Shown here: positions 36,966 through 45,127 of the stretch, piece after piece | How positions within the stretch are numbered: the first letter of the stretch is position 1 | How the letters are laid out: each line of letters begins with the position of its first letter | DNA from: Pseudomonas viridiflava | GTDB lineage: Bacteria > Pseudomonadota > Gammaproteobacteria > Pseudomonadales > Pseudomonadaceae | DNA length: 64,000 nt | Assembly (NCBI RefSeq): GCF_003702045.1 | Contig: NZ_RBTP01000048.1 | Span: 62,001 to 126,000 of the forward strand | Reading direction: 5' to 3' | Position numbers and translations under genes: made by a program | The notes under the pieces: generated by a model | What the model was told of the DNA's origin: nothing | Seen by the model: only the letters and a program-made list of their open reading frames with translations | Database searches by the model: none

Positions 36966-37433
36966 TTACGCCTGACTGAGCGGGCGTGGTTTTGCTCTTC
37001 CAGCAGTCGAACCGCGACTGTCGTACAGGGTCGGCGTATCGCCGCCGTTCAAAATGCGAAGCTGGTGGGCAGTGCTCACCTGCTGCAATTGAATCAGGCT
37101 ACCGTTTCGCTCGTTCAGCGCCTGGCATTCAGCGATCAGCGCGTTCAGCTCGCCGGCGGCCGCCAGTAACTGCTCGCCAATGTCCGAGTGACTGGCCAGT
37201 TGCTCAAGGCCCTGCCTGTTGGCGGGCAGCCCGAGTCCTGTCAGCACCTGGCTGCGACGGCGACCGTGTTGCTCGAGCACGATGACCAGCGCCTGCTTCT
37301 GCGCCAATACGTGTTCCATTTCGCCCATGTCGCGGCCGCTTAGAATCAGTGACTCGGCCTGCAACAGCTCATGCAGCTGCCTGGTCGGACCCATGTCGTC
37401 GATGATCATCTGAAGCAAAGTAGTGTCTTGCAT
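36966..37433 (-). CDS. flgN: Flagellar export chaperone FlgN
   Basis: A 155-residue, mostly helical protein of the FlgN family, which keeps the hook-junction proteins FlgK and FlgL in an export-competent state. Typical features are the N-terminal helix LLQMIIDDMGPTRQLHELLQAE and the C-terminal GDTPTLYDSRGS segment common to pseudomonad FlgN. It follows flgM after 49 bases. Confidence 0.9.
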   Translation of the reverse strand: MQDTTLLQMIIDDMGPTRQLHELLQAESLILSGRDMGEMEHVLAQKQALVIVLEQHGRRRSQVLTGLGLPANRQGLEQLASHSDIGEQLLAAAGELNALIAECQALNERNGSLIQLQQVSTAHQLRILNGGDTPTLYDSRGSTAGRAKPRPLSQA

Positions 37434-37482
37434 CGCATGCTCTGGTTTTTAAGCGTCCAGAATATCCAGCGCGAGCCGGCGG

Positions 37483-37800
37483 CTAGCGTTGGGTTTCGAA
37501 ATTGAGCAGCTTGCTGGCTACGCGGTTGCTGTCCACTGTGTACGTGCCATCGGCGATAGCCTGCTTGAGTTCGGCAACGCGTGCGCTGTTGACGGTCGGC
37601 AGATCGGCGAGCTTGTCAGTGATTTTCTGCAACTGTTGAGCCTCACTGCTCAGTGAAACGGTTTCCCCGGTGCTTTTCACGCCTGCGGTGCTGCTGGCAG
37701 GAGCGGATGCATCGGTCTTGCTGGTTTCTTTAACGGCGCCAGTGCGTGACGCACCGCCGACGGACGGAGTGTTATTGAGACGATTAAAGTCTATGACCAT
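37483..37800 (-). CDS. flgM: Anti-sigma-28 factor FlgM
   Basis: A 105-residue FlgM. The N-terminus [10 protein letters not shown] is typical for pseudomonads; the middle (~15-55) is rich in Ala, Thr and Ser and should be disordered, and the C-terminal half ([36 protein letters not shown] and beyond) is the FliA-binding region. FlgM holds sigma-28 inactive until it is exported through the finished hook. A sigma-28 consensus promoter precedes it, giving the expected feedback loop. Confidence 0.95.
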   Translation of the reverse strand: MVIDFNRLNNTPSVGGASRTGAVKETSKTDASAPASSTAGVKSTGETVSLSSEAQQLQKITDKLADLPTVNSARVAELKQAIADGTYTVDSNRVASKLLNFETQR

Positions 37801-37836
37801 GATTAAAAACCTCTGGGTGTTTGGACGCTTGCCTTG

Positions 37837-37863
37837 TTTTCGGCCATCCCCGATAAAACTTTA
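37837..37863 (-). promoter_or_regulatory. Sigma-28 (FliA) promoter of flgM
   Basis: On the minus strand TAAA, 15 bases, then GCCGAAAA; only one base differs from the consensus TAAA-N15-GCCGATAA. It ends 37 bases before the flgM start. Confidence 0.85.
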
Positions 37864-37876
37864 GGCTCGTCGTGAT

Positions 37877-37898
37877 AAAGCTTCTCAATAGAAGCTTT
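37877..37898. terminator. Hairpin between flgA and flgM
   Basis: AAAGCTTCT and AGAAGCTTT form a perfect 9-bp stem with a 4-base loop, downstream of flgA and just upstream of the flgM promoter. It probably stops flgA transcripts and insulates flgM. Confidence 0.6.
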
Positions 37899-37959
37899 CA
37901 CCGCCGGATAATCACCGCAGTCTAGAAAAAACGCCCGTCCTACGCCAGTATCATTATGT

Positions 37960-38718
37960 TCACATGGCCACTTCTACCTGTCCGGGGCCTGTCACGCTTG
38001 CCTTTATGACCCGGTTTGAGTTGAGGTTTTTCACCCGTATCTGCTCGTTGAAGCTGCCGTCGGACATGGCTTCGCCCGGCATGCGCACCGCCAGAGAGCC
38101 GGTGCGGGCGATGATCACCACCTGATCGCCCTTGTGAACCATACGTGGCTGTTCGAGTGCGACGGGCGTTACTACCTGATCAATAACCATTGGTCGGACA
38201 ACCTTCTGTCCTACCGCCTGATCCAGCGAAGACAGAAAACCCATGCCCACGCTGCTTACGTCTCGCTCGCGCATCGCCACATCTTCTTCCGTGACGAAGG
38301 CGTCGCGTTTAAGCGGGCGCATGACCGTGACCACGTTGCGAAACAGCTGCACCTGAGCCGGGACGAACACGGTCCACGGCGAAGACCCTTCGCAACGAAC
38401 TTTTACCGTCACTCTGCCGACCGGACGGGGGCTTTCCAGTGTCGCTGTCAAATCCTTGTCGCAGGAACCCATGCGCAGACGAGGGTCCAGCTGCTTGACC
38501 TGGATGTCGTGGCGACCCTCAATCTGGTTGGTTGCCAAATAGTCTTCTACTGTGAACTCAAGAAACCCTTGGGTAACGCCGATAAGCTGTTCAGGCAGTG
38601 TGAAATTCTCTGCGCGACAGAGCGCTGCCACGCTGAAAAGGCACAGCACGCCGATTGCGCACAGGAGCCTGCGGGTTCTTAATGCGATGTGTCGAGAAAT
38701 TGTCGTCTTTGCGTTCAT
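37960..38718 (-). CDS. flgA: Flagellar P-ring chaperone FlgA
   Basis: A 252-residue periplasmic protein needed to assemble FlgI into the P-ring. A Sec signal peptide with basic RTRR and hydrophobic core ends near ALCRA (residue 36). The SAF-like domain (~120-190; VFVPAQVQLFRN, RPLKRDAFVTEEDV) and the C-terminal domain (KGDQVVIIARTGSLAVRMPGEAMSDG) are clear. ATG 38718 is the only reasonable start, yet the sigma-54 promoter immediately upstream predicts a transcript that begins only about one base before it, so this mRNA may be leaderless. Confidence 0.93.
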   Translation of the reverse strand: MNAKTTISRHIALRTRRLLCAIGVLCLFSVAALCRAENFTLPEQLIGVTQGFLEFTVEDYLATNQIEGRHDIQVKQLDPRLRMGSCDKDLTATLESPRPVGRVTVKVRCEGSSPWTVFVPAQVQLFRNVVTVMRPLKRDAFVTEEDVAMRERDVSSVGMGFLSSLDQAVGQKVVRPMVIDQVVTPVALEQPRMVHKGDQVVIIARTGSLAVRMPGEAMSDGSFNEQIRVKNLNSNRVIKASVTGPGQVEVAM

Positions 38719-38729
38719 AACGTATAAAA

Positions 38730-38745
38730 AGCAAAGCCCGTGCCG
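38730..38745 (-). promoter_or_regulatory. Sigma-54 promoter of flgA
   Basis: On the minus strand CGGCACGGGCTTTGCT matches the GGCACG-N4-TTGCT consensus, with GG and GC 10 bases apart. The -12 base is 38731, so transcription should start near 38719, next to the flgA ATG at 38718. Confidence 0.88.
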
Positions 38746-38795
38746 CTTACCAGTCTGGTGTGTGGAAAATGGTTGCTTTGGTAAGGGGGGTTGGC

Positions 38796-39722
38796 ATGGC
38801 AGGTGTAATGGATTCGGTGAACCAGCGCACTCAGCTGGTGGGACAGAATCGCCTGGAGTTGCTCTTGTTCCGTCTCGACGGCAAGCAGCTCTACGGGATC
38901 AACGTGTTCAAGGTAAAAGAAGTACTGCAATGCCCGAAACTTACCATCATGCCCAAATCGAGTCCGATCGTGCGGGGCGTGGCGAACATTCGCGGCGGCA
39001 CTATTCCGATCATGGACCTGGCGATGGCGACCGGTTCAAAGGGCATGATCTCTCTGGTCAATTCCTTTGTGATCATCACCGAATACAACACCAAGGTTCA
39101 GGGTTTTCTGGTGCATTCGGTCGAACGCATCGTGAACATGAACTGGGAAGAAATTCATCCACCTCCCAAGGGCACCGGCCGCGATCATTACCTGACGGCG
39201 GTCACGCGGGTCGATAACCAGCTGGTCGAGATCATCGACGTCGAGAAAATCCTCGCCGAAGTTGCGCCGATTTCCGAAGAGGTGTCGGTGGGTGTCATCA
39301 ATGAAGAGGTTCATCACAAGGCCGTTTCGCTGCGCGTTTTGACCGTCGATGACTCCTCGGTGGCGCGCAAGCAGGTCAGCCGTTGCCTGGAAACCGTCGG
39401 TGTGGAGGTGGTTGCCCTGAACGACGGTCGTCAAGCGCTGGATTACCTGCGCAAGATGGTGGAAGAGGGCAAGAAACCCCACGAAGAATTCCTGATGATG
39501 ATCTCCGACATTGAAATGCCGGAGATGGACGGCTATACCCTAACCGCTGCGATCCGCAACGATCCGCGCATGCAGAAAATGCACATTACCCTGCATACCT
39601 CGCTTTCCGGGGTGTTCAACCAGGCGATGGTCAAGAAAGTCGGAGCGGACGATTTCCTCGCGAAATTCCGGCCTGACGATCTGGCCGCCAGGGTTGTGGC
39701 GCGCATCAACGCAACCGAATAA
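38796..39722 (+). CDS. cheV: Chemotaxis coupling protein CheV
   Basis: A 308-residue CheW-receiver fusion. The CheW-like part (~20-165) shows LLLFRLDGKQLYGINVFKVKEVL and VRGVANIRGGTIPIMDL; the receiver (~180-300) has the acidic pair in VDDSSVARK, phospho-acceptor Asp in MISDIEMPEMDGY and a Lys near the end (FLAKFRPDD). It couples receptors to CheA and can act as a phosphate sink. ATG 38796 follows AAGGGGGG; an ATG 12 codons earlier lacks a ribosome site. Divergent from flgA and followed after 63 bases by cheR. Confidence 0.95.
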   Translation: MAGVMDSVNQRTQLVGQNRLELLLFRLDGKQLYGINVFKVKEVLQCPKLTIMPKSSPIVRGVANIRGGTIPIMDLAMATGSKGMISLVNSFVIITEYNTKVQGFLVHSVERIVNMNWEEIHPPPKGTGRDHYLTAVTRVDNQLVEIIDVEKILAEVAPISEEVSVGVINEEVHHKAVSLRVLTVDDSSVARKQVSRCLETVGVEVVALNDGRQALDYLRKMVEEGKKPHEEFLMMISDIEMPEMDGYTLTAAIRNDPRMQKMHITLHTSLSGVFNQAMVKKVGADDFLAKFRPDDLAARVVARINATE

Positions 39723-39785
39723 GTAATGGACTAAAGAGTCGGGGGCGTCGTCCTCGGTGATTCACCTGATTTGAGAGGCTGCACC

Positions 39786-40613
39786 TTGTCTACGGGTAAT
39801 TTGGATTTTGATCAGTTCCGGGTATTTCTGGAAAAAGCCTGTGGCATCCTGCTTGGGGAAAACAAGCAGTACCTGGTGTCCAGCCGTCTCAACAAATTGA
39901 TGGAGCAGCAAAGCATCAAGTCGCTTGGTGAGTTGGTCCAACGCATCCAGACCCAGCCGCGCAGTGGTCTGCGCGAGCAGGTGGTCGATGCGATGACGAC
40001 CAATGAAACCTTGTGGTTTCGCGATACCTATCCCTTTGAAGTCCTGAAGAACAAGGTATTGCCGGAACAGATCAAAGCCAGCCCCGGCCAGCGCCTGCGC
40101 ATCTGGTCGGCCGCCTGCTCGTCGGGCCAGGAACCGTACTCGCTGTCGATGTCCATCGACGAGTTCGAGCGCGCCAACCCGGGCCAGCTCAAGTCTGGCG
40201 CGCAAATTGTCGCCACCGACTTGTCGGGTGCCATGCTCAACAACTGCAAGACCGGCGAATACGATAGCCTGGCCATCGGCCGCGGCTTGTCGCCGGATCG
40301 CCTGCAGCGCTTCTTCGACGTCAAGAGCCCAGGTCGCTGGGTTGTCAAGACGCCGATCAAGAGCCGCGTGGAATTCCGGTCCTTCAACCTGCTCGACAGC
40401 TACGCTGCACTGGGCAAGTTCGACATCGTGTTCTGCCGCAACGTGCTGATCTACTTCTCGGCCGAAGTGAAGAAAGACATCCTGCTGCGCATCCACGGCA
40501 CGCTCAAGCCGGGCGGCTACCTGTTCCTGGGTGCCTCCGAAGCGCTCAACGGCCTGCCGGATCATTACCAGATGGTTCAGTGCAGCCCTGGGATCATCTA
40601 CAAGGCCAAGTGA
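39786..40613 (+). CDS. cheR: Chemoreceptor methyltransferase CheR
   Basis: A 275-residue glutamate methyltransferase acting on chemoreceptors. The N-terminal helical domain (KACGILLGENKQYLVSSRLNKLM) is followed by the SAM-binding domain (LRIWSAACSSGQEPYSLSM, FDIVFCRNVLIYF, GGYLFLGASEALNG). The start is TTG 39786, seven bases after GAGAGG, giving (M)STGNLDF as in other pseudomonads. A strong terminator follows. In related pseudomonads cheR is directly followed by flgB; here more than 6 kb intervene. Confidence 0.94.
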   Translation: MSTGNLDFDQFRVFLEKACGILLGENKQYLVSSRLNKLMEQQSIKSLGELVQRIQTQPRSGLREQVVDAMTTNETLWFRDTYPFEVLKNKVLPEQIKASPGQRLRIWSAACSSGQEPYSLSMSIDEFERANPGQLKSGAQIVATDLSGAMLNNCKTGEYDSLAIGRGLSPDRLQRFFDVKSPGRWVVKTPIKSRVEFRSFNLLDSYAALGKFDIVFCRNVLIYFSAEVKKDILLRIHGTLKPGGYLFLGASEALNGLPDHYQMVQCSPGIIYKAK

Positions 40614-40631
40614 TTGGCAGTGTTTGTACCC

Positions 40632-40665
40632 AATAAAAAAGAGACCTTCGGGTCTCTTTTTTATT
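40632..40665. terminator. Bidirectional terminator after cheR
   Basis: AATAAAAAAGAGACC and GGTCTCTTTTTTATT pair around a TTCG tetraloop, a textbook rho-independent terminator serving cheR and the convergent unknown gene. Confidence 0.95.
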
Positions 40666-40682
40666 GATGGAAAATGCGCGGG

Positions 40683-41462
40683 TTAAGGCTGATCGGGTGT
40701 CGGAGGCTGCGTGCCTTGGTCAAACGCGGTGTCATCAAACTTCAGGAATTTATCCAAGAGGCTTTGGGCGCTGCCGCCTTTGCCTTCAGCGGTGTGAGTC
40801 CAGTAATTGAAATCCAGGTCGATAAATTCCTGAAGTCTGGTCTCATAATCGGCGTCGTAGGTAGACTGCTCAATGGCTGGCAGCTCTTTGTAGTGATCCA
40901 GCACTGAGGTGAAGAAATGGGTGAGTTTGCCCGTGGAACTGTACTCTGCATTCGCTTGAGCTACTACTTTTTGCCGCCAGATTGTTTCCTGATGGTAGGA
41001 CTCGAGCCATGCCGCTTTTTTTTCATTGACGGTGAAATCTCCACCTTCGTCGTACGCGATGACGGAGAGTTGCTCTCGTGACATGCCGGCGAACGGGTTT
41101 GCGCCGCTGCCGTTGGCAAACTGAGTGGCTTGCCTGGCGCGTGCCAGACGATCCGGGTCGACGCTGTCGGGGACTTCCGCATCGTGCCTGGCTTTATTAT
41201 CGTCGTAGGTGCGGCCTATCAGTTGCTCCGTTACCTCACTGGCTTTCTTGCTCAGTTGCTCGCGGCTGAGGGTTTGGTCCCTGGCTTCGGCGCGGGTGGC
41301 GCTTTCGCTTAGCTGTTGTGCTAGAGAGGATAATGAACTGGTGTCCTTGAACTCTGACGACAGATTTTTAACTGACGTTGCTGACGATGTCCGGCCAGCT
41401 TGAATGCCCGATAAACTGGTATTCGAGTTAGCGGGAGCGTTGATATTTATCGTGCTGACCAA
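40683..41462 (-). CDS. Unknown 259-residue protein at the flagellar locus
   Basis: I recognise no family. The N-terminal ~60 residues are rich in Ser, Asn, Thr and Ala with no acidic residue in the first 30 (MVSTININAPANSNTSLSG), the kind of flexible start seen in substrates of flagellar or type III export; the rest is helical, charged and soluble, ending in a proline-rich TQPPTPDQP. The start is TTG 41462 with GGAG eight bases upstream; no ATG competes. Upstream lies a GCCGATAA box, the -10 element of sigma-28 promoters. It is the first gene of the insertion between cheR and flgB. Codon use is less GC-biased than in the flagellar genes around it. Confidence 0.7.
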   Translation of the reverse strand: MVSTININAPANSNTSLSGIQAGRTSSATSVKNLSSEFKDTSSLSSLAQQLSESATRAEARDQTLSREQLSKKASEVTEQLIGRTYDDNKARHDAEVPDSVDPDRLARARQATQFANGSGANPFAGMSREQLSVIAYDEGGDFTVNEKKAAWLESYHQETIWRQKVVAQANAEYSSTGKLTHFFTSVLDHYKELPAIEQSTYDADYETRLQEFIDLDFNYWTHTAEGKGGSAQSLLDKFLKFDDTAFDQGTQPPTPDQP

Positions 41463-41500
41463 GATGTGATCTCCTTGTCTCTTGATAATCCAGACTCCCC

Positions 41501-41525
41501 TTTTTATCGGCGCTCACGATAAAAA
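41501..41525 (-). promoter_or_regulatory. GCCGATAA box within an inverted repeat upstream of the unknown gene
   Basis: TTTTTATCG and CGATAAAAA form a perfect 9-bp inverted repeat (7-base spacer). On the minus strand positions 41511-41504 read GCCGATAA, the sigma-28 -10 element, about 40 bases before the TTG start; the -35 position has no TAAA but a TTCCAG-like block. It may be a sigma-28 promoter, a regulator site or a terminator of the exported-protein gene upstream. Confidence 0.45.
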
Positions 41526-41612
41526 CTGGAATGCTCATGACAGACGGTATAAAGGCCTTGCGGGCGTTTCATGCTTGGGGAAAGCGAATAGCTTGGCAAG
41601 GCCTGCTCAGCA

Positions 41613-42059
41613 TTACTTCATCGTGAACTCGACAGCCCATTCGTAGGTCGAGAAATTGGTCGATGTGACTTTGGCCGTGCAAGTAGCCCCACCACTTGGC
41701 GTGGCGGTGTTATTCCATTTTGGAACGCTTGAGCCCAGGGGGCCCGCAGTTGAAACATAAGTAGCCAAGAAAACGCAGGTCTTACCTCCAATGGTGTATC
41801 TCAGGTTGGCAAAAGTGACCAGCTGTGATTGGTTGTTCTGGACGTTGTATACATCTATTTCCCCAACGGGAATGCTATCTCTTGGGGTTGGGTTTGTGGC
41901 GACTTTAGTGATCGCTTCGTTGTTCGTAAGTACCTTGTAGTTTGCAGTGGCTGTTCCAAGGTTTTTGACTGTCACGGTAACTGCTGGGCCTGCCAGAACA
42001 GGTCCCGCCAACGCAGCACTGATCAGCAATGCCGAGAAAATAGTCTTTGATGCTTTCAT
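41613..42059 (-). CDS. Small Sec-exported protein with two cysteines, unknown
   Basis: A 148-residue protein with a clear signal peptide (MKASKTIFSALLISAALAGPVLA, cleavage after residue ~23). The mature part is a Thr/Val/Asn-rich beta-type domain with two cysteines (KTCVF and GATCTAK) that could form one disulfide. No known family is recognised; it could be a pilin-like or immunoglobulin-like small domain. It lies on the same strand directly downstream of a MacAB-TolC-like exporter operon, separated by a terminator and 325 bases. Because MacB-type exporters take substrates from the periplasm, a Sec-exported protein is a possible cargo; this is inference. Confidence 0.72.
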   Translation of the reverse strand: MKASKTIFSALLISAALAGPVLAGPAVTVTVKNLGTATANYKVLTNNEAITKVATNPTPRDSIPVGEIDVYNVQNNQSQLVTFANLRYTIGGKTCVFLATYVSTAGPLGSSVPKWNNTATPSGGATCTAKVTSTNFSTYEWAVEFTMK

Positions 42060-42384
42060 TTTATTGCTCCGTAGTATTTATTTTGCATTCCGTTACACCC
42101 CTTGGGGCGTCTCATCGTTCAGGCGGCAGTGATCCATTATGCTCGCATCTTATGACACGGGCGAATATGGGTTGATTGCCTGAGGGTATAGAGAGCACAG
42201 TTTTGCGCCCTGTCAATAGGGGCAAATGCTGTCCGAGAAGGAAGCAGGTCGCTAAGTAGGGTGCACTGCATCACTCTCCCTGTGTTGCCATCAACTAAGC
42301 TAATGGCGGTCGAAGTCCTTTTGCAGGGAGGACTCTACCACAGGTAAAAACTGGAAAAGTGTAAACGTTAAAAAACACCACTCT
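42060..42384. other. Intergenic region upstream of the small exported protein
   Basis: 325 bases, visibly more A+T-rich than the flagellar genes. It should contain the promoter of the exported-protein gene and, at its right end, the terminator of the exporter operon. No open frame or RNA gene is recognisable. Confidence 0.5.
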
Positions 42385-42395
42385 TTAGTGGGTGG
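42370..42395 (-). terminator. Terminator of the exporter operon
   Basis: On the minus strand CACCCACT and AGTGGTG pair with one bulged C, followed by six T. The stem overlaps the last codons of the adaptor gene. Confidence 0.75.
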
Positions 42396-43665
42396 TCGCA
42401 TTCGTTAGTTTGATGTAGCCAGGTTCAATACCGAACACTTCCACGCCGTCGGGCATAGCGTGGCCTGTCGTAACGACGATGTGTTTCTCGTTATCGGCGG
42501 GTGCTGAGCGGTAGATGACAGTTGTATGAGTTGGGCCAGTTCGCAAGATCGCGTCTGGGGGTACAACCAGGCCGCGTTCGCGTCGATAAGTCACAATGTC
42601 GAGCCTGGCGCTCATGCCCAGTCTCAACCGTTTTTGCTGCTCCGGCTCAAGCGCAGGGGTTGATGCGATGATTTCATAACTTGCGCCTCCGGTTTGCGAT
42701 TCCACGTTAATCCCCCTGGTCCCCACCGAGCGGATCTGACCCTTTAACACAAGGCCTGCAAACCCATCGCCGGTTATTTGCGCCGGCATGCCTTCACTCA
42801 CTTGATGGACGTCGCTTTCTTCGACCCGCGCAGCGACCTGAAATGCTTCGAGATTGACCAGATCAAACAGGGCCGCTCCTTGATTGACGCGCGTTCCTGT
42901 CTGAGCAAAGGCCGTGGTCGAATTGTTTTCCTGGGAGGTGCGTGCCCGGATCACCACGCCTGAAAAGGGCGCTTTCAACTCTTTCTGAGCTTGAAGTGCC
43001 AATAATGACTCGTAACGTGACTGTGCGTTAGCCAGCTCCATGTCGGCGATCTGGCGGTATTCGCCTTCGCCTTTCTTCAGGGTTTCCTTGATTTCCGACT
43101 GCGCGGCGAGCAAGTCGAGTCTAAGCGTCTCGCGTTGCTGTTCCAGCGCATCGAGCTCCATGCGAGGTACGATGCCTCGCGCAAACAGGGCTTGAGTTTC
43201 TTTCAGCTTGCGTTCGTTATCACTCAGGTTGAATTGAATGGTTGAAACCGTGCGCTTGGCACGAGCCACTTCCTGACCGTTCGCCCAACCCTCCAGTTCT
43301 CGCACGTTGCGTCTGGCCTTGAGTGTGTCGGATAACGCCGACCTCAGTTGAATATCCAGCAAGGCAGTGTCCAGCGTGAGCATTGTCTGACCGCGTTCTA
43401 TACGCTGACCTTCCATGACATTGATTGTTTGTACGACACCCTCGAACGGTGCCGAGACAGTCTGTTGAGCGGCGGACTCGATTCGTCCCACCAGCCCCAG
43501 GCTTTTTTCCAGCGGTTGATAATCGATCCTGACCCACTGGGATTCGGCAGGCTGCGCGGGCGTTGAGCGATGCAGCATGATTGCCGTGACAGATGCAGCG
43601 ATCAGCAGCGCACTCATCAGCCACATGCGCGGCGAATGACGAATGGATTTGAGACGTTCAGTCAT
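42385..43665 (-). CDS. HlyD/MacA-type periplasmic adaptor of an ABC exporter
   Basis: A 426-residue membrane fusion protein. One N-terminal membrane helix (residues ~14-34) is followed by the lipoyl half-motifs (QTVSAPFEGVVQTINVMEGQRIERGQ; LKAPFSGVVIRAR), a long coiled-coil hairpin (~125-250) and the beta-barrel domain. It bridges the inner membrane ABC transporter and the outer membrane channel. ATG 43665 lies inside the end of the TolC gene (AATGACTGA), so translation is coupled. It is the last of four overlapping genes ordered ATPase, permease, outer membrane channel, adaptor, which is unusual because macA normally comes first. Confidence 0.88.
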   Translation of the reverse strand: MTERLKSIRHSPRMWLMSALLIAASVTAIMLHRSTPAQPAESQWVRIDYQPLEKSLGLVGRIESAAQQTVSAPFEGVVQTINVMEGQRIERGQTMLTLDTALLDIQLRSALSDTLKARRNVRELEGWANGQEVARAKRTVSTIQFNLSDNERKLKETQALFARGIVPRMELDALEQQRETLRLDLLAAQSEIKETLKKGEGEYRQIADMELANAQSRYESLLALQAQKELKAPFSGVVIRARTSQENNSTTAFAQTGTRVNQGAALFDLVNLEAFQVAARVEESDVHQVSEGMPAQITGDGFAGLVLKGQIRSVGTRGINVESQTGGASYEIIASTPALEPEQQKRLRLGMSARLDIVTYRRERGLVVPPDAILRTGPTHTTVIYRSAPADNEKHIVVTTGHAMPDGVEVFGIEPGYIKLTNATTH

Positions 43666-45127
43666 TGAGGGCAATGTCCCAGCTCTCCAGCGTTGTGCCC
43701 AGGGTCTGGTCCAACTGGGTCTTGGCATTGAGGTAGGCGATGAGGGCATCGACGCTGGCGCTTTCTGCGTTGCGCAAGTCAGCCTCGAAACTCAGTACCT
43801 GAAAGTTGCTGGATCGGCCGACTTGAAGCTTGTCGCGTTCGATTTCCAGCTTGCGACGCGAGAGGTCGCGTGCGCGTATTGAAATTTCATATTGACGCCA
43901 GCGGGTCCCGATGTTGCGAACGGCGTCCCCTACGTCACGCTCAAGGATTTGCCTGGCCTCGGTGAGAAGGAGTTCTTGATTTTCGACGTTGACTTGAGCA
44001 CGCACGGCATTTTGTTTACGGCTCAGGTCGCCGATGGGAATTTCGACCTGTACGCCTGCATAGCCTTCCCAGCGTCGATCGGAGTCCCTTCCCTGAACAT
44101 CGGTATAAAAATTACTGACCTGGCTTGCGCCTCCCACTAACGAGACGTCCCAAAGCCGATCATTGCGGGCGACCAGAAGGTTAATGGAGGCCTGCTTATT
44201 GGCAATCAGTTGTCCAAGGTAGTCGGGCTGCTGCTCCAGCGCGGTCTTCATGGCCTGCGAGCGACTGAGCTCCATGCGCCGGGCTTCCAGACTTTCGACG
44301 GCGAGCACTCGGGTTTCCTGATTCAGGGCCAGCAGACGCAAGAGCTCAAGGCGGCTGGAGTCGAGCTGGTTGGCGGCTTCTTCGGTTCCCAGTTCCTGTG
44401 AAGCAACATCCGCCTCCGTTTGCACGATTTCGAAAGCGGCCATCCGTCCTGCATCGATCATGGCCTGATTCACCTCCAGTAGTTGGCGGGAGCGGGCCAG
44501 AGCATCTTGAGCAATGCGTAACTGTTCCTGCGCGCGCAACAGATCGCGGTAAGCGGTAATGACCTGGGTGACGGTCTGTGACACGGTCGATTTCAGGCTA
44601 AGCCGATTGATGAGCTCGGAAAGCCTCGCCAGTCTTACCGGGGCGGTGGCCACATCGCGACCTGCGCCGCGCAGCAACGGTTGAATGATGGTGAATGTGG
44701 TGCCGTCATTTCCGGCCCGTCCTGCAGCATTGGCCGTGGTTAACTGATTGGTCCAGGACAGACTGAACCGGGTGCCGAACTCGCCGAGCATGGTCGTCGT
44801 CGGTGCAACCTGACTTTGGCGATAGCGGTCGCTTTGATTGCGCGAGGCCAGGTAGCTGCCGCTCAGCACAAGTTTGGGCGTAAAAATATCTTCGGAGACG
44901 CGCAGGTCGAATTTCTGTGCCAGACGCCCCAGGTAAGCGCTTTTGATGGAGCGGTTATTACGCAAACCCAGGAAAACTGCATCGGCAAGGGTCAGATTGA
45001 TCATTTCCTGACTCAACGTGACTGATCGCTGTTGCGGCATGGTTGCTTCTGACGGTGCTAACGCCTGCATGGCATGCACCTTAACGCTGCATATCGCCAC
45101 ACAGAGAAAAAGTATCGATTTAGTCAT
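43658..45127 (-). CDS. TolC-family outer membrane efflux protein
   Basis: A 489-residue outer membrane efflux protein with a signal peptide (cleavage near VKVHA, residue ~19), no lipobox, and the two repeated helical hairpins of TolC (~60-270 and ~280-485; LRAQEQLRIAQDALARSRQLL, KLQVGRSSNFQVLSFEADLRNAE). It forms the outer membrane exit of the tripartite exporter encoded around it. ATG 45127 overlaps the permease stop (GATGACTAA). Confidence 0.87.
   Translation of the reverse strand: MTKSILFLCVAICSVKVHAMQALAPSEATMPQQRSVTLSQEMINLTLADAVFLGLRNNRSIKSAYLGRLAQKFDLRVSEDIFTPKLVLSGSYLASRNQSDRYRQSQVAPTTTMLGEFGTRFSLSWTNQLTTANAAGRAGNDGTTFTIIQPLLRGAGRDVATAPVRLARLSELINRLSLKSTVSQTVTQVITAYRDLLRAQEQLRIAQDALARSRQLLEVNQAMIDAGRMAAFEIVQTEADVASQELGTEEAANQLDSSRLELLRLLALNQETRVLAVESLEARRMELSRSQAMKTALEQQPDYLGQLIANKQASINLLVARNDRLWDVSLVGGASQVSNFYTDVQGRDSDRRWEGYAGVQVEIPIGDLSRKQNAVRAQVNVENQELLLTEARQILERDVGDAVRNIGTRWRQYEISIRARDLSRRKLEIERDKLQVGRSSNFQVLSFEADLRNAESASVDALIAYLNAKTQLDQTLGTTLESWDIALND

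Noticed and set aside
38760..38785. TGGAAAATGGTTGCT before cheV as a sigma-54 promoter
   Set aside because: GG and GC are separated by 9 bases, not 10, which abolishes sigma-54 binding in known promoters.
41553..41604. AGGCCTTGC/GCAAGGCCT inverted repeat downstream of the small exported protein gene
   Set aside because: The 34-base loop is long and no T-tract follows, so I did not list it as a terminator.
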